Positions 43,566 through 52,400 of a stretch of 64,000 bases of DNA are shown in pieces. The number at the start of each line of letters is the position of its first letter. Position 1 is the first letter of the stretch. Origin of the DNA: Thiofilum sp. Lineage in GTDB: Bacteria; Pseudomonadota; Gammaproteobacteria; Thiotrichales; Thiotrichaceae. The notes under the pieces are model-generated. The model searched no databases and had not been told where the DNA came from. It saw only the letters and a list, made by a program, of their open reading frames with translations. Both the position numbers and the translations under genes were made by a program. The DNA is taken from assembly GCF_016711335.1 (NCBI RefSeq), contig NZ_JADJTF010000001.1, positions 496,001 to 560,000 on the forward strand, written 5' to 3'.

Positions 43566-45065
43566 ATGCAAACCTTAGGTAATTTTATTCACGGTAAACG
43601 CGTTAGCAGTGAAAGTAGCCGTATGGCTCCGGTATTTAATCCCGCAACGGGCGAGCAAACTAAACAAGTATCCCTCGCGACAGCGGAAGAAACTCGTGCT
43701 GCGATTAGCACTGCACAAGCGGCTTTTAATGAGTGGAGCAAAACCCCACCGCTACGTCGTGCACGCGTGATGTTTAAATTCAAGGAATTACTAGAGCAAC
43801 ATAAGGACGAACTCGCCGCCTTAATCACCTCAGAACATGGCAAAGTACTCTCTGATGCCCACGGTGAACTCACACGAGGTTTAGAAGTCGTTGAATTTGC
43901 TTGTGGTATTCCGCATTTACTCAAAGGTGAGCATTCGCTCAATGTCGGAACAGGAGTAGACAGCCATACCCTGATGCAACCCTTAGGCGTCTGTGCGGGT
44001 ATTTCACCATTTAATTTCCCGATGATGGTTCCGATGTGGATGTTTCCGGTTGCCCTCGCCTGCGGTAATACCTTTGTCATGAAACCCTCGGAAAAAGATC
44101 CCTCCCCCGCTTTGCGTATGGCTGAGCTATTAAAAGAAGCGGGCTTACCTGATGGCGTGTTCAATGTGGTGAATGGGGATAAAGAAGCGGTCGACGTATT
44201 GCTCACCGATCCACGTATTCAAGCGGTGAGCTTTGTAGGTTCGACCCCGATTGCTGAATATATCTATTCCACCGGCTCAGCACATGGCAAACGAGTTCAA
44301 GCCTTAGGGGGAGCAAAAAACCATATGATCATTATGCCCGATGCTGATGAGGATCAAGTGGTTAGCTCACTCATGGGAGCGGCTTATGGTTCGGCAGGTG
44401 AGCGCTGCATGGCGATTTCGGTAGCGGTTTGCGTGGGCAATGAGGTTGCAGATAAATTAGTGCAACGCTTAGCTCAAGAAATTGATGTTATGAAAGTAGG
44501 CAATGGCTTAGATCAAGATGAGCCACATATGGGACCACTGGTTACCAAAGAACACGCTGCAAAAGTGAAAAGCTATATTGATCAGGGTGTTGCTGAGGGT
44601 GCGACTTTAGTACGAGACGGGCGTCAATTTGTAGCGAAAGGGTATGAAACCGGTTATTTCGTAGGACCTACGCTATTTGATCAGGTACAACAGGGCATGC
44701 GTATTCATAATGAGGAGATTTTTGGTCCCGTACTCAGCGTGATGCGCGTCAATACCTATGCGGAAGCACTCGCTATTATTAATCATCATGAATACGGCAA
44801 TGGTACTGCGATTTTTACCCGTGATGGTGATACCGCACGTCAATTCTGTGAAGAAGTACAAGTTGGTATGGTAGGAGTCAATGTGCCCATTCCAGTTCCA
44901 ATGGCGTTTCATAGCTTTGGCGGTTGGAAGCGCTCTATTTTCGGCCCACTGAATGTACATGGACCTGACGGGGTACGCTTTTATACTCGGATGAAAACGA
45001 TTACCAGTCGTTGGCCTACTGGCATTCGAGCGGGTAATGAGTTTTCCATGCCGACCATGAAATAA
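43566..45065 (+). CDS. mmsA: Methylmalonate/malonate-semialdehyde dehydrogenase (CoA-acylating)
   Basis: 499 residues. It oxidises malonate semialdehyde with CoA to acetyl-CoA at the end of the inositol route (IolA role) and can also act in valine breakdown. Aldehyde dehydrogenase motifs: ISPFNFPMMVPMW, the catalytic Cys in GSAGERCMAIS near residue 280 and the family-specific FGPLNVHGPDGVRFYTR near the end. Last gene of the operon, followed by a hairpin element. Confidence 0.95.
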   Translation: MQTLGNFIHGKRVSSESSRMAPVFNPATGEQTKQVSLATAEETRAAISTAQAAFNEWSKTPPLRRARVMFKFKELLEQHKDELAALITSEHGKVLSDAHGELTRGLEVVEFACGIPHLLKGEHSLNVGTGVDSHTLMQPLGVCAGISPFNFPMMVPMWMFPVALACGNTFVMKPSEKDPSPALRMAELLKEAGLPDGVFNVVNGDKEAVDVLLTDPRIQAVSFVGSTPIAEYIYSTGSAHGKRVQALGGAKNHMIIMPDADEDQVVSSLMGAAYGSAGERCMAISVAVCVGNEVADKLVQRLAQEIDVMKVGNGLDQDEPHMGPLVTKEHAAKVKSYIDQGVAEGATLVRDGRQFVAKGYETGYFVGPTLFDQVQQGMRIHNEEIFGPVLSVMRVNTYAEALAIINHHEYGNGTAIFTRDGDTARQFCEEVQVGMVGVNVPIPVPMAFHSFGGWKRSIFGPLNVHGPDGVRFYTRMKTITSRWPTGIRAGNEFSMPTMK

Positions 45066-45085
45066 TTTAACCATTACAGCCGATT

Positions 45086-45170
45086 TGTAGGGGTAGACCT
45101 ATGTGTCTACCCTTTTGCAAGACAGCAGTGCTAACGTAATTAAGGGCAAACACCTAGGTTTGCCCCTACA
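45086..45170. repeat. Inverted repeat element, family A copy 2
   Basis: Right arm 45142-45170 is identical to that of copy 1. The left arm (45086-45114) has the same geometry but two stem positions are changed, each with a compensating change: GGGTAGAC (45091-45098) pairs with GTCTACCC (45105-45112), versus GGGCAAAC/GTTTGCCC in copy 1. It lies between convergent mmsA and the mechanosensitive-channel-like gene. Confidence 0.9.
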
Positions 45171-45201
45171 CATCAAAATATACTGAGCTAATAATTAAGG
45201 C

Positions 45202-46362
45202 TCAGCGATTTTTCAATACCCGCTGTGCCCAATAATTAGCAATTGCCCGAGCTGCTTCGCGTCCACCTAGACCAAACGCAATCGCTAATGCCACCGCTAC
45301 TGCACCAAGGGTAAAACCAAAGGCCATATTGACAATATTATCCGCCAAGCCCATAGCTCTTAAGCCCATAGCGAGCACTAAACCTAATATACCAAAGCGA
45401 GCGATATTCGCTACTACTACACTGGTGGTTGCGAGTAATTTATTATAAGCCAAGGTACTTAAAGCATAACCGACTACTAAAATTAAGGCCCCTACTAAAA
45501 TGCTACCGCCAAATTCTAATACTCGTGCAAAAATATTAGAAACAATATCAATCCCTAAAGTACTAACCGCCGCTGTAGTAGCCGTAAGCATAGCAAAAAA
45601 CATAATAGCGTAATTAATTAACTTAGTTAGAGTAAAGCGAGGTGTAAACACACTATAAATGCCTAAACGCTGTGGCAATGAATCCACTCCTAAGCCAGAT
45701 AAGATTCCACTAAGAATATAGGTCACAAATTTAGCTGCAAAATAAGACACTATCAAAATAACCGCCGCACCAATAATATTGGGTACAGCCGCCATTAGTT
45801 TATTAATCATCGCTGAGGCAGGCACAGTAATCGCTGGAATATTTAATACTCCTAAAGCAGCCACTAAAATCGGTAATAGTAGAGCCGCAAATATAAATGT
45901 ACTACCAAACTTAGCTAATTTAATATCGGTATTGCCAGTACGTGAGATAATATGTTGATCTACTCGCTTTAAACCTACTCCTGCAAGACTTGATACAATT
46001 TTTGCAATGATCCAGCCTGCATAGCCAATGACACCCGCACCAATAATATTCGGCACTACCGCGACAAACTTATTCACCATCGCTTTTAAGGGTTCCATTA
46101 CACCCGTCAAGCCAAAATGTTGTAGCACTGCGAGTAATACAAACAGTGTTAGTACCGCTTTAATTAAAGTAGCAATAGGACGCGCTAAATTAGTTCGCTC
46201 TAAAAACCCTACTCGCGTTAATAGTCGCCTAAAGAACCCAGCAATAATACTGACAATAAATAAGCCCACCACTAGAATTAATAAGCCGATTAAAGCATGA
46301 CCTAATTTACTACTCGCCCAAGGGCCTAGCATATTAGTAATAGGTGCTAGTATATTTTCCAT
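45202..46362 (-). CDS. Mechanosensitive ion channel-like, TM-helix-repeat protein
   Basis: 386 residues with repeated glycine-rich transmembrane hairpins (MVNKFVAVVPNIIGAGVIGY and MINKLMAAVPNIIGAAVILI are two of about four or five). This is the conserved TM-helix family (PF05552) annotated near MscS-like proteins; it lacks the soluble MscS beta-domain. Inner membrane. It follows the OmpA-domain gene by about 40 bases on the same strand, so the two may be an operon. Confidence 0.8.
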   Translation of the reverse strand: MENILAPITNMLGPWASSKLGHALIGLLILVVGLFIVSIIAGFFRRLLTRVGFLERTNLARPIATLIKAVLTLFVLLAVLQHFGLTGVMEPLKAMVNKFVAVVPNIIGAGVIGYAGWIIAKIVSSLAGVGLKRVDQHIISRTGNTDIKLAKFGSTFIFAALLLPILVAALGVLNIPAITVPASAMINKLMAAVPNIIGAAVILIVSYFAAKFVTYILSGILSGLGVDSLPQRLGIYSVFTPRFTLTKLINYAIMFFAMLTATTAAVSTLGIDIVSNIFARVLEFGGSILVGALILVVGYALSTLAYNKLLATTSVVVANIARFGILGLVLAMGLRAMGLADNIVNMAFGFTLGAVAVALAIAFGLGGREAARAIANYWAQRVLKNR

Positions 46363-46403
46363 AGTTGTAATTCCTTCTCTTTTAATACTTTGCAGTACTC
46401 TGG

Positions 46404-47573
46404 TTATTCTGTCACGATAATTTCGGTACGACGATTTTTACGCCGTCCCTCTTCGGTATCATTACTAGCGATAGGATTTAATGGCCCTACGCCTTCTATG
46501 CGAATACGACTACCTGTTACACCCAACTTCACCAATTCATTTTTAATATTGTTACTACGCATTAGGGATAAAATAGAATTGTTATTAAAGTCACCGATAT
46601 TATCGGTATGACTACGAATCAAAATATTAGCATTAGGATATTGGTTAAGGCTTTGTGCTGCGACTTTAAGTTGATTCATTGCAGCCGTATTTAAAGCCGT
46701 TGAACCAAAATCGAAAGTGATCTGATCTAATACTAATGGCTGACCGAAAACGGGTTGTTTTAATTGATTAGTTAATTGCTGTTCAAACTGCACTAGATCC
46801 GGTGTAGGCTCAGTAGTTGTTTCTACAATAGCAATAGGCTCAGGCTTGGCAGGTGGAGTTACATTTAATTCCACGGGTGGCGACACCACAGTCGGCACTG
46901 GCTCCACAGCCGGAACCGCAGCAATAGGCGCAACGGGAGTAGCTACTGGCGCGTTTGTAACGCTAGGAGTAGTGACCTCTGTGGTTACAGTCACGGTGCT
47001 AGTGGGTTGAGGTACTTGAGAAGTCTGCGCTGCTAATTGAGTACGTAGCTGATTGATTTCAGACTGCTGGCGCTCGGTCATTTCAGTACGTACTTGATTC
47101 AGGGCTAACTCATGAGCAGTATTGAGTTCCATGCGCAAATTGGCTAATTCTGTCTGTTGTTGAGCACTTAACTCGGCACGTAATTGATTTAACTCATTAC
47201 CAGGCAGCGTTACCGCAGGTGCGTCTATATTAGTACCTATCAATGGCGTACTAGGCACTGTAGCAGTGGCTGTATCTAGCGCAACAGGTGTTGTTATAGG
47301 AGCCGCAGTCAATGAGGCATCGGCTAGATTAGCCTTAGGGGTAACAGACAAAGCGCTGGTATCTAGTGCTAAGGGTAAGGGTGATAAGGGTGCTGTAGTA
47401 GGTGCTGCGACTACCGCAGAGGAGGTAATAGGTAAGGTTGGGGCTATATTAGGCGTATTAAGCCAATAATATAACCAACCAAAAAACAATACCGCCGCCC
47501 CAGCAATACCATATTCAAATAAGTGCGGCTCGGCTGTGACCGGCATAAAAGTGGAATCATCTTGATTAGACAT
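46404..47573 (-). CDS. OmpA-domain protein with N-terminal membrane anchor
   Basis: 389 residues. A short cytoplasmic N-terminus, a hydrophobic anchor (GIAGAAVLFFGWLYYWLNT) near residue 25, a long low-complexity Pro/Ala/Thr/Val linker with a Gln/Glu-rich coiled-coil stretch (ELSAQQQTELANLRMELN), and a C-terminal OmpA-like peptidoglycan-binding domain (ILIRSHTDNIGDFNNN and GVGPLNPIASNDTEEGRRKN). It should bridge inner membrane and cell wall, as MotB-like or PAL-like proteins do. Confidence 0.88.
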   Translation of the reverse strand: MSNQDDSTFMPVTAEPHLFEYGIAGAAVLFFGWLYYWLNTPNIAPTLPITSSAVVAAPTTAPLSPLPLALDTSALSVTPKANLADASLTAAPITTPVALDTATATVPSTPLIGTNIDAPAVTLPGNELNQLRAELSAQQQTELANLRMELNTAHELALNQVRTEMTERQQSEINQLRTQLAAQTSQVPQPTSTVTVTTEVTTPSVTNAPVATPVAPIAAVPAVEPVPTVVSPPVELNVTPPAKPEPIAIVETTTEPTPDLVQFEQQLTNQLKQPVFGQPLVLDQITFDFGSTALNTAAMNQLKVAAQSLNQYPNANILIRSHTDNIGDFNNNSILSLMRSNNIKNELVKLGVTGSRIRIEGVGPLNPIASNDTEEGRRKNRRTEIIVTE

Positions 47574-47849
47574 GAGTCTCGTCCTGAGTCAGAGTATTCA
47601 GTAGTCAAGCTAATAAACAGCAAGCCTTTACTAGAAAAAGTACAAGGCTAATAATTATTTAAGGCATTTGACGCTTATCCTTAAATACTTACCGAGCAAT
47701 CTAACAATGCAGCTTCTAGGACGTATAGTGGTTGTGGATACGCGTATAAATCACAGAGATAGACGCGCTATTAGACTAGGGTTCACAGGGTTTACTCACC
47801 TTTTATCCTTTTTGGGGATAATGTTTTAATGAGTTTTTAGGGATTAGTG
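47574..47849. other. Divergent intergenic region
   Basis: About 275 bases between the OmpA-domain gene and the HD gene with no ORF. It must hold both promoters. TTTTTAGGGATTAG just ahead of 47850 supplies AGGGA as ribosome binding site for the HD gene. I see no further structure. Confidence 0.4.
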
Positions 47850-48437
47850 ATGCAGACCAATGCTCTCCTCAATGCTACAGATTTATCAAACCGCCTCGCT
47901 TTTATTCAAGCGGCTCAAAGCCTTAAAGAGGTACTACGTAGCGCCTATACCGCCAATGGACGGCAAGAAAGTACCGCAGAGCACACATGGCGCTTAGCCC
48001 TATTGATCATGGTATTAGCGGATCAATTGCCTGAATTAGATTTACTGAAAACACTCAAAATGGCGGTCATTCATGATTTAGGTGAGGCGATTCAGGGTGA
48101 TATTCCAGCGATTATGCAGGAAGGGGTAAGCAATAAATCGGCTCAAGAACGCCAAGATCTAGCTACCCTATTGCAACCTTTACCTAATCGTTTGCAGCAA
48201 GAGTTTTTAATGCTTTGGGACGAGTATGATCAAGCGAGTAGCCCAGAGGCTTTAGCGGTTAAAGCCTTGGATAAACTAGAGACATTAATTCAGCATAATC
48301 AAGGCTTAAATCCAGCCGATTTTAATTACGCCTTTAATTTGAGCTACGGCAAACAGTATACCGATCAGCATCACTTATTTGCAGCCTTACGCGAGCTGGT
48401 TGATCAGGACACGCAAGCTAAAGTACTGGGGCAATGA
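47850..48437 (+). CDS. HD-domain phosphohydrolase (YfbR-like)
   Basis: 195 residues. The metal-binding HD motif is AVIHDLGEAIQGD near residue 72, with an upstream histidine in ESTAEHTWRLALL. This is the YfbR/5'-deoxynucleotidase-like class. It probably removes phosphate from deoxynucleotides or related compounds. The ATG at 47850 follows AGGGA by about six bases; a GTG one codon earlier is less likely. Confidence 0.85.
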   Translation: MQTNALLNATDLSNRLAFIQAAQSLKEVLRSAYTANGRQESTAEHTWRLALLIMVLADQLPELDLLKTLKMAVIHDLGEAIQGDIPAIMQEGVSNKSAQERQDLATLLQPLPNRLQQEFLMLWDEYDQASSPEALAVKALDKLETLIQHNQGLNPADFNYAFNLSYGKQYTDQHHLFAALRELVDQDTQAKVLGQ

Positions 48438-48449
48438 GCCAGTACTTTC
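48421..48449. terminator. Hairpin overlapping the end of the HD gene
   Basis: AAAGTACTGG (48421-48430) pairs with CCAGTACTTT (48440-48449), 10 bp with a 9-base loop; the TGA stop of the HD gene lies in the loop. It stands between convergent HD and orn genes and probably ends both transcripts. Confidence 0.7.
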
Positions 48450-48478
48450 GGATTGAAAAACAGCTTCTGCAAAGCACT

Positions 48479-49024
48479 CTAAATTTTGAGCATGGTCTGG
48501 CGATAATGCTTTAATTCAGCAATAGAATCGCGTACATCATCTAAGGCTAAATGGGTAGATTCTTTACTAAATCCCTCTAAACTTGCTGGATTCCAACGCT
48601 TACATAGTTCTTTAAGGGTACTCACATCTAAATTGCGATAATGAAAAAACCGCTCTAATTGCGGCATACACCGCGCTAAAAAGCGTCGATCTTGACAGAT
48701 ACTATTGCCACACATCGGTGAAATACCTGCTGGCACATATTGACTTAGAAACTCAATAGTCAGGCGCTCGGCTTCTGCTTCATTAATAGTACTTTCTCGC
48801 ACTCGTTGAATGAGACCGGATTGACCGTGTTGGTTTTGATTCCACTCATCCATCGCCTCCAGTACTAAATTAGGCTGATGAATAGCCAACACAGGACCCT
48901 CGGCAAGAATGGTTAATTCTTTATCGGTGACGATAGTAGCAATCTCAATAATACGATCATTAAACGTATCGAGTCCGGTCATCTCCAAATCAATCCAAAT
49001 TAAGTTACTATCGCTAAAGCTCAT
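48479..49024 (-). CDS. orn: Oligoribonuclease
   Basis: 181 residues, full length. A 3'-5' exonuclease that clears RNA fragments of two to five nucleotides. DEDDh motifs: WIDLEMTGLD, CQDRRFLARCMPQLE and HLALDDVRDSI. It is essential in many gammaproteobacteria. Divergent from the Ste24 protease gene. Confidence 0.97.
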   Translation of the reverse strand: MSFSDSNLIWIDLEMTGLDTFNDRIIEIATIVTDKELTILAEGPVLAIHQPNLVLEAMDEWNQNQHGQSGLIQRVRESTINEAEAERLTIEFLSQYVPAGISPMCGNSICQDRRFLARCMPQLERFFHYRNLDVSTLKELCKRWNPASLEGFSKESTHLALDDVRDSIAELKHYRQTMLKI

Positions 49025-49092
49025 ATATCATCCAGTCTCAATCGAGTTTAAATTGACGTAGCGGGCGTGATGCAGTAAATCCATACCCATTC

Positions 49093-50373
49093 ATGATTGA
49101 AATAGTAACAGAAAAATTTATGCAAACCTTTACCGTCTTATTCCTAGTATTTTTGCTGGCTTATGTCGGCGTACAACTGTGGCTCTCTTTGCGGCAATCT
49201 CAGCATGTGAGCCAACATCGCAGTGCGGTTCCTACTCCCTTCATGGGCAAAATTACCTTAGAGCAACATCAAAAAGCAGCGGACTATACGCTGGCTAAAG
49301 GACGCTTTGGGCGTATTGAACTCATGATTGGCTTAGTAGTGCTCTTAGCGTGGACTTTAGGTGGAGGCTTAGAATGGCTTGATCAAGCGTGGCGTTCACT
49401 CAACTGGAGTCCACTTTATACCGGTGTTGCAGTAATTGTCAGCATGTTGGTGATCAGTAGTTTGATCGATTTGCCTGCTAGTCTCTATCGCACTTTTGTC
49501 CTCGAAGAAAAGTTTGGCTTTAATAAAACGGATCTCAAAACCTTTGTAGTCGATATGGCAAAAGGTACTGCTTTAACGCTAGTACTGGGTGTACCTCTGA
49601 TTATGCTTATTTTGTGGTTAATGGAGTCAATGGGGGATTATTGGTGGCTGTATGCGTGGGGGGTACTCACTGCTTTTTCGCTCTTGATGATGTGGGCTTA
49701 TCCTAAATTTATTGCGCCTTTATTTAATAAATTTGCCCCACTGGATAATGGCGAAGTCGCCGAACGCATTAATGCCCTATTGACGCGCACGGGCTTTAAT
49801 AGCAATGGTATTTTCGTTATGGATGGTTCTAAGCGTTCGGCACATGGTAATGCTTACTTCACAGGTTTTGGTAAAAATAAGCGCATTGTATTTTTTGACA
49901 CCCTCTTGGAACATTTAACCCCAGCAGAAGTTGAGGCAGTGCTCGCACATGAACTAGGTCATTTTAAGCGTAAGCACATTATCAAAGGGATGCTGGTATC
50001 GATGACTATGACCTTTGTAAGCTTTGCGGTATTGGCATGGCTGATGAAACAAGGCTGGTTTTATAATGGTTTAGGGGTCAGTCAACCTTCTACCTATATG
50101 GCTATTATGCTGTTTATGGTTGCTAGTCCGGTATTTACTTTCTTTATTGGTCCTATTATGTCGTGGTGGTCACGTAAACATGAGTTTGAAGCCGATGCGT
50201 TTGCCGCCGAACAGTCAAGTGCTACGGAACTCATTAGCGCTTTAGTGAGTCTTTACAGAGAAAATGCGAGTACTTTAACGCCCGATCCCTTACATTCGGC
50301 CTTTTATGATTCGCATCCACCTGCGTCGATTCGTATCGCGCACTTACAACAACACAACCTTGGGGTAACGTAA
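49093..50373 (+). CDS. M48-family metallopeptidase, CAAX prenyl protease 1 type (Ste24-like)
   Basis: 426 residues. Zinc motif VLAHELGHFKRKH near residue 285 and the third ligand in HEFEADAFAAEQ near residue 360, with about seven hydrophobic segments. Bacterial members are membrane proteases of uncertain role. Alternative starts are at 49093 and 49120; neither has a clear ribosome binding site. The order orn, Ste24-type protease, cytochrome c, (gap) rsgA is one I associate with gammaproteobacteria. Confidence 0.93.
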   Translation: MIEIVTEKFMQTFTVLFLVFLLAYVGVQLWLSLRQSQHVSQHRSAVPTPFMGKITLEQHQKAADYTLAKGRFGRIELMIGLVVLLAWTLGGGLEWLDQAWRSLNWSPLYTGVAVIVSMLVISSLIDLPASLYRTFVLEEKFGFNKTDLKTFVVDMAKGTALTLVLGVPLIMLILWLMESMGDYWWLYAWGVLTAFSLLMMWAYPKFIAPLFNKFAPLDNGEVAERINALLTRTGFNSNGIFVMDGSKRSAHGNAYFTGFGKNKRIVFFDTLLEHLTPAEVEAVLAHELGHFKRKHIIKGMLVSMTMTFVSFAVLAWLMKQGWFYNGLGVSQPSTYMAIMLFMVASPVFTFFIGPIMSWWSRKHEFEADAFAAEQSSATELISALVSLYRENASTLTPDPLHSAFYDSHPPASIRIAHLQQHNLGVT

Positions 50374-50375
50374 GG

Positions 50376-50753
50376 ATGAAACCATTACTCGGCTTAATCA
50401 GCACTCTTTTACTACTCAATAGTGCCTCTGTATTAGCCTCGGATGCTGCCTTAGGGCAGCGTCTATTTAGTCAATCGCGCTGCTTAGAATGTCATGGGGC
50501 AGAAGTATTCACCAGCCCCATACGCAAAGTACAAAACCTACAGCAATTAGAACAAAAAGTACGCCAATGTGACGCTAGTCTTAGCACCAATTGGTTCGAT
50601 GATGAAATCTTGGCAGTGGTACAGTATTTAAATCAAACCTATTATAAATTCCCCACTCCAGCCGCTGCTGCTAGCCCTACACACACACCACAAGTCACTA
50701 CTACACTCACGTCTAATCCGCCTCACTCACTGAATAGTTTCTTTGCGCGTTAA
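50376..50753 (+). CDS. Periplasmic cytochrome c, single haem
   Basis: 125 residues. Signal peptide with cleavage near SVLASDAA (residue 22), a haem site CLECH near residue 38 and a distal region with QVRQCDAS and VVQYLNQTYYKF. Its C-terminal tail is Pro/Thr/Ser rich. It is paralogous to the lipoprotein cytochrome at 11231-11575, sharing about half of the residues after the haem site. It starts two bases after the Ste24 gene ends, so they are co-transcribed. Confidence 0.9.
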   Translation: MKPLLGLISTLLLLNSASVLASDAALGQRLFSQSRCLECHGAEVFTSPIRKVQNLQQLEQKVRQCDASLSTNWFDDEILAVVQYLNQTYYKFPTPAAAASPTHTPQVTTTLTSNPPHSLNSFFAR

Positions 50754-50806
50754 GTGTAGTTAGCCATTTATCGCTGCACCTACTAAAGCGATACAACTAT
50801 TAATTG

Positions 50807-50875
50807 ACTGCTCCAAGTCCAAACTATTCTAAGAACACAAGCTTGAAAGAGGCACTATGCCTCACTTGGAGCAGT
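50807..50875. terminator. Nested inverted-repeat element
   Basis: ACTGCTCCAAGT (50807-50818) and ACTTGGAGCAGT (50864-50875) are perfect inverse complements, 12 bp. Between them GAGGC (50849-50853) pairs with GCCTC (50859-50863). GTGTGAGATCACAC follows at about 50880. It separates convergent genes and is likely a two-way terminator. Confidence 0.7.
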
Positions 50876-50894
50876 GAGAGTGTGAGATCACACC

Positions 50895-52211
50895 TTATCC
50901 TTGCTGCTCAATCATTTTTCTAAAGCGTAGAATCTGTTTGTCACGAATCTGTTTCATATCCAAATGATAAATTTCATAGGGAAATAAAAACTCCATCACA
51001 CCAGAATCAAATAAGCGCCTTACTTCATATTCATCATGCGAAGTACCGCGCTGATAGCGATAATTGAGATAGCTTTGGTTGGTATGAATAATAAACTCTA
51101 CGCGCATTCCGCCCATACGCGCGAAAAACTTCAACATTTGGATTTGGTTACTACTACCTACCGCTGTAGCACCATATAAATTACCTGCTAAGGTATCGGA
51201 GACATCCTCCAAAATCATAATCGAACCTGCTTTAACCGCTGCCCGTGTTAAATGGCGCACAAAACGTCTGACATGGTTTTCATTATCCAACACCGCCATC
51301 AGTCCCAATTCATCATCGACCGCAACGGCTGGGTTTTTCTCATTTTTACGTAATAATTTCAACACTTTGGCGGCTGAATCCTTTTTACGTACCGATACGT
51401 AAACAGGTATATCTTTACCATTGACTTGAAATAAGCGACGTTTAATGAGGGTCAGTTTTTCGTTTTCCTCTAGGTCTGGCAAATTTCGTACACTTTCAGC
51501 ATCAAGCACCTGCACCTCAGTACAACTAAAATCACTCTGTGCATGGTGACTCGCCAAATAAGCAATTTCCAACTCACCAATCTTAAGCTGAGGACTCCAT
51601 ACATGCTGATTAAGGAAATTTAAAAAGGCCGAAAACTTATTTTCAATATCAGTTTCACGTTCGCGCTGATCAATTGAACCCGCCAAGCCCATCAGTACTA
51701 ACTTACGTTTAGCCTCAAAACGAATTTTCTTGTGGTAGCGATTATCGAAAGTAATGAGCAGTAACTCGATTGGGTTTTTCGAGGCCTCAATTTCATTACT
51801 AATTTCAATATGCGAGCTATAGGGAGCCAACACTTTACTACGCAATTGTGTAATTACGGCATCAGCGGTATTCATATATTCACGGATGTGCATCTTTAAC
51901 TCTGGTAATTCACCGCCAACACCAAATAAATTACCTAATAAACTATAAGCATGGGGGTTAAGCTGTTCACAGCGTTCGGTATCTTCTAGAAGGTCGGTGA
52001 TTTCATCGAAACTTTCGATCTTTAGCAAATCAAATATTCTGTCACGCACCATGCGATACTTACTTGCCGTCGACTTATCCTGTCGAAAATTTTTTGCCCA
52101 TTTTCGACTTTGAAAGGAGAAAGGATGCTCAAGCAAAATCTGGTCATCGACGGCAAAAGGACCATCTTGCTTCATAGCAATAAAAATAGATTTTTCGTCA
52201 ATGATGCTCAT
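50895..52211 (-). CDS. Unrecognised cytoplasmic protein
   Basis: 438 residues with no membrane segment, signal peptide or clear motif. The N-terminal 180 residues are helical. The C-terminal half contains VRKKDSAAKVLKLLRK, DELGLMAVLDNENH and MRVEFIIHTNQSYLNYRY, whose order (basic/Ser-Lys, Asp-Gly loop, Glu-beta strand) faintly recalls the RelA/SpoT or nucleotidyltransferase fold. I can see this only as a similarity of pattern, and I do not assign a function. Monocistronic between the cytochrome and rsgA. Confidence 0.7.
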   Translation of the reverse strand: MSIIDEKSIFIAMKQDGPFAVDDQILLEHPFSFQSRKWAKNFRQDKSTASKYRMVRDRIFDLLKIESFDEITDLLEDTERCEQLNPHAYSLLGNLFGVGGELPELKMHIREYMNTADAVITQLRSKVLAPYSSHIEISNEIEASKNPIELLLITFDNRYHKKIRFEAKRKLVLMGLAGSIDQRERETDIENKFSAFLNFLNQHVWSPQLKIGELEIAYLASHHAQSDFSCTEVQVLDAESVRNLPDLEENEKLTLIKRRLFQVNGKDIPVYVSVRKKDSAAKVLKLLRKNEKNPAVAVDDELGLMAVLDNENHVRRFVRHLTRAAVKAGSIMILEDVSDTLAGNLYGATAVGSSNQIQMLKFFARMGGMRVEFIIHTNQSYLNYRYQRGTSHDEYEVRRLFDSGVMEFLFPYEIYHLDMKQIRDKQILRFRKMIEQQG

Positions 52212-52400
52212 AGGCTTAATTTATCTATTAACGGAAGGGGGATGGTTATATTGTATAATAAGTTATCATAATATTCTGACGAATTATGCTCAGATCAGAC
52301 TTTATATGGAAATAATCTTAATCATATCTCCCCACCACCACATAAAGCTTGTTCGCTTTATGTCAAAGTTTCCCGCACAATACGGCTTTATTTGCCTTAG

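Noticed and set aside
43589..44206. 205-codon ORF antisense to mmsA
   Set aside because: Its composition is that of an opposite-strand shadow of a conserved gene.
50880..50893. GTGTGAGATCACAC as a CRP site
   Set aside because: The half-sites are two bases apart, whereas CRP needs six, and no promoter is near.
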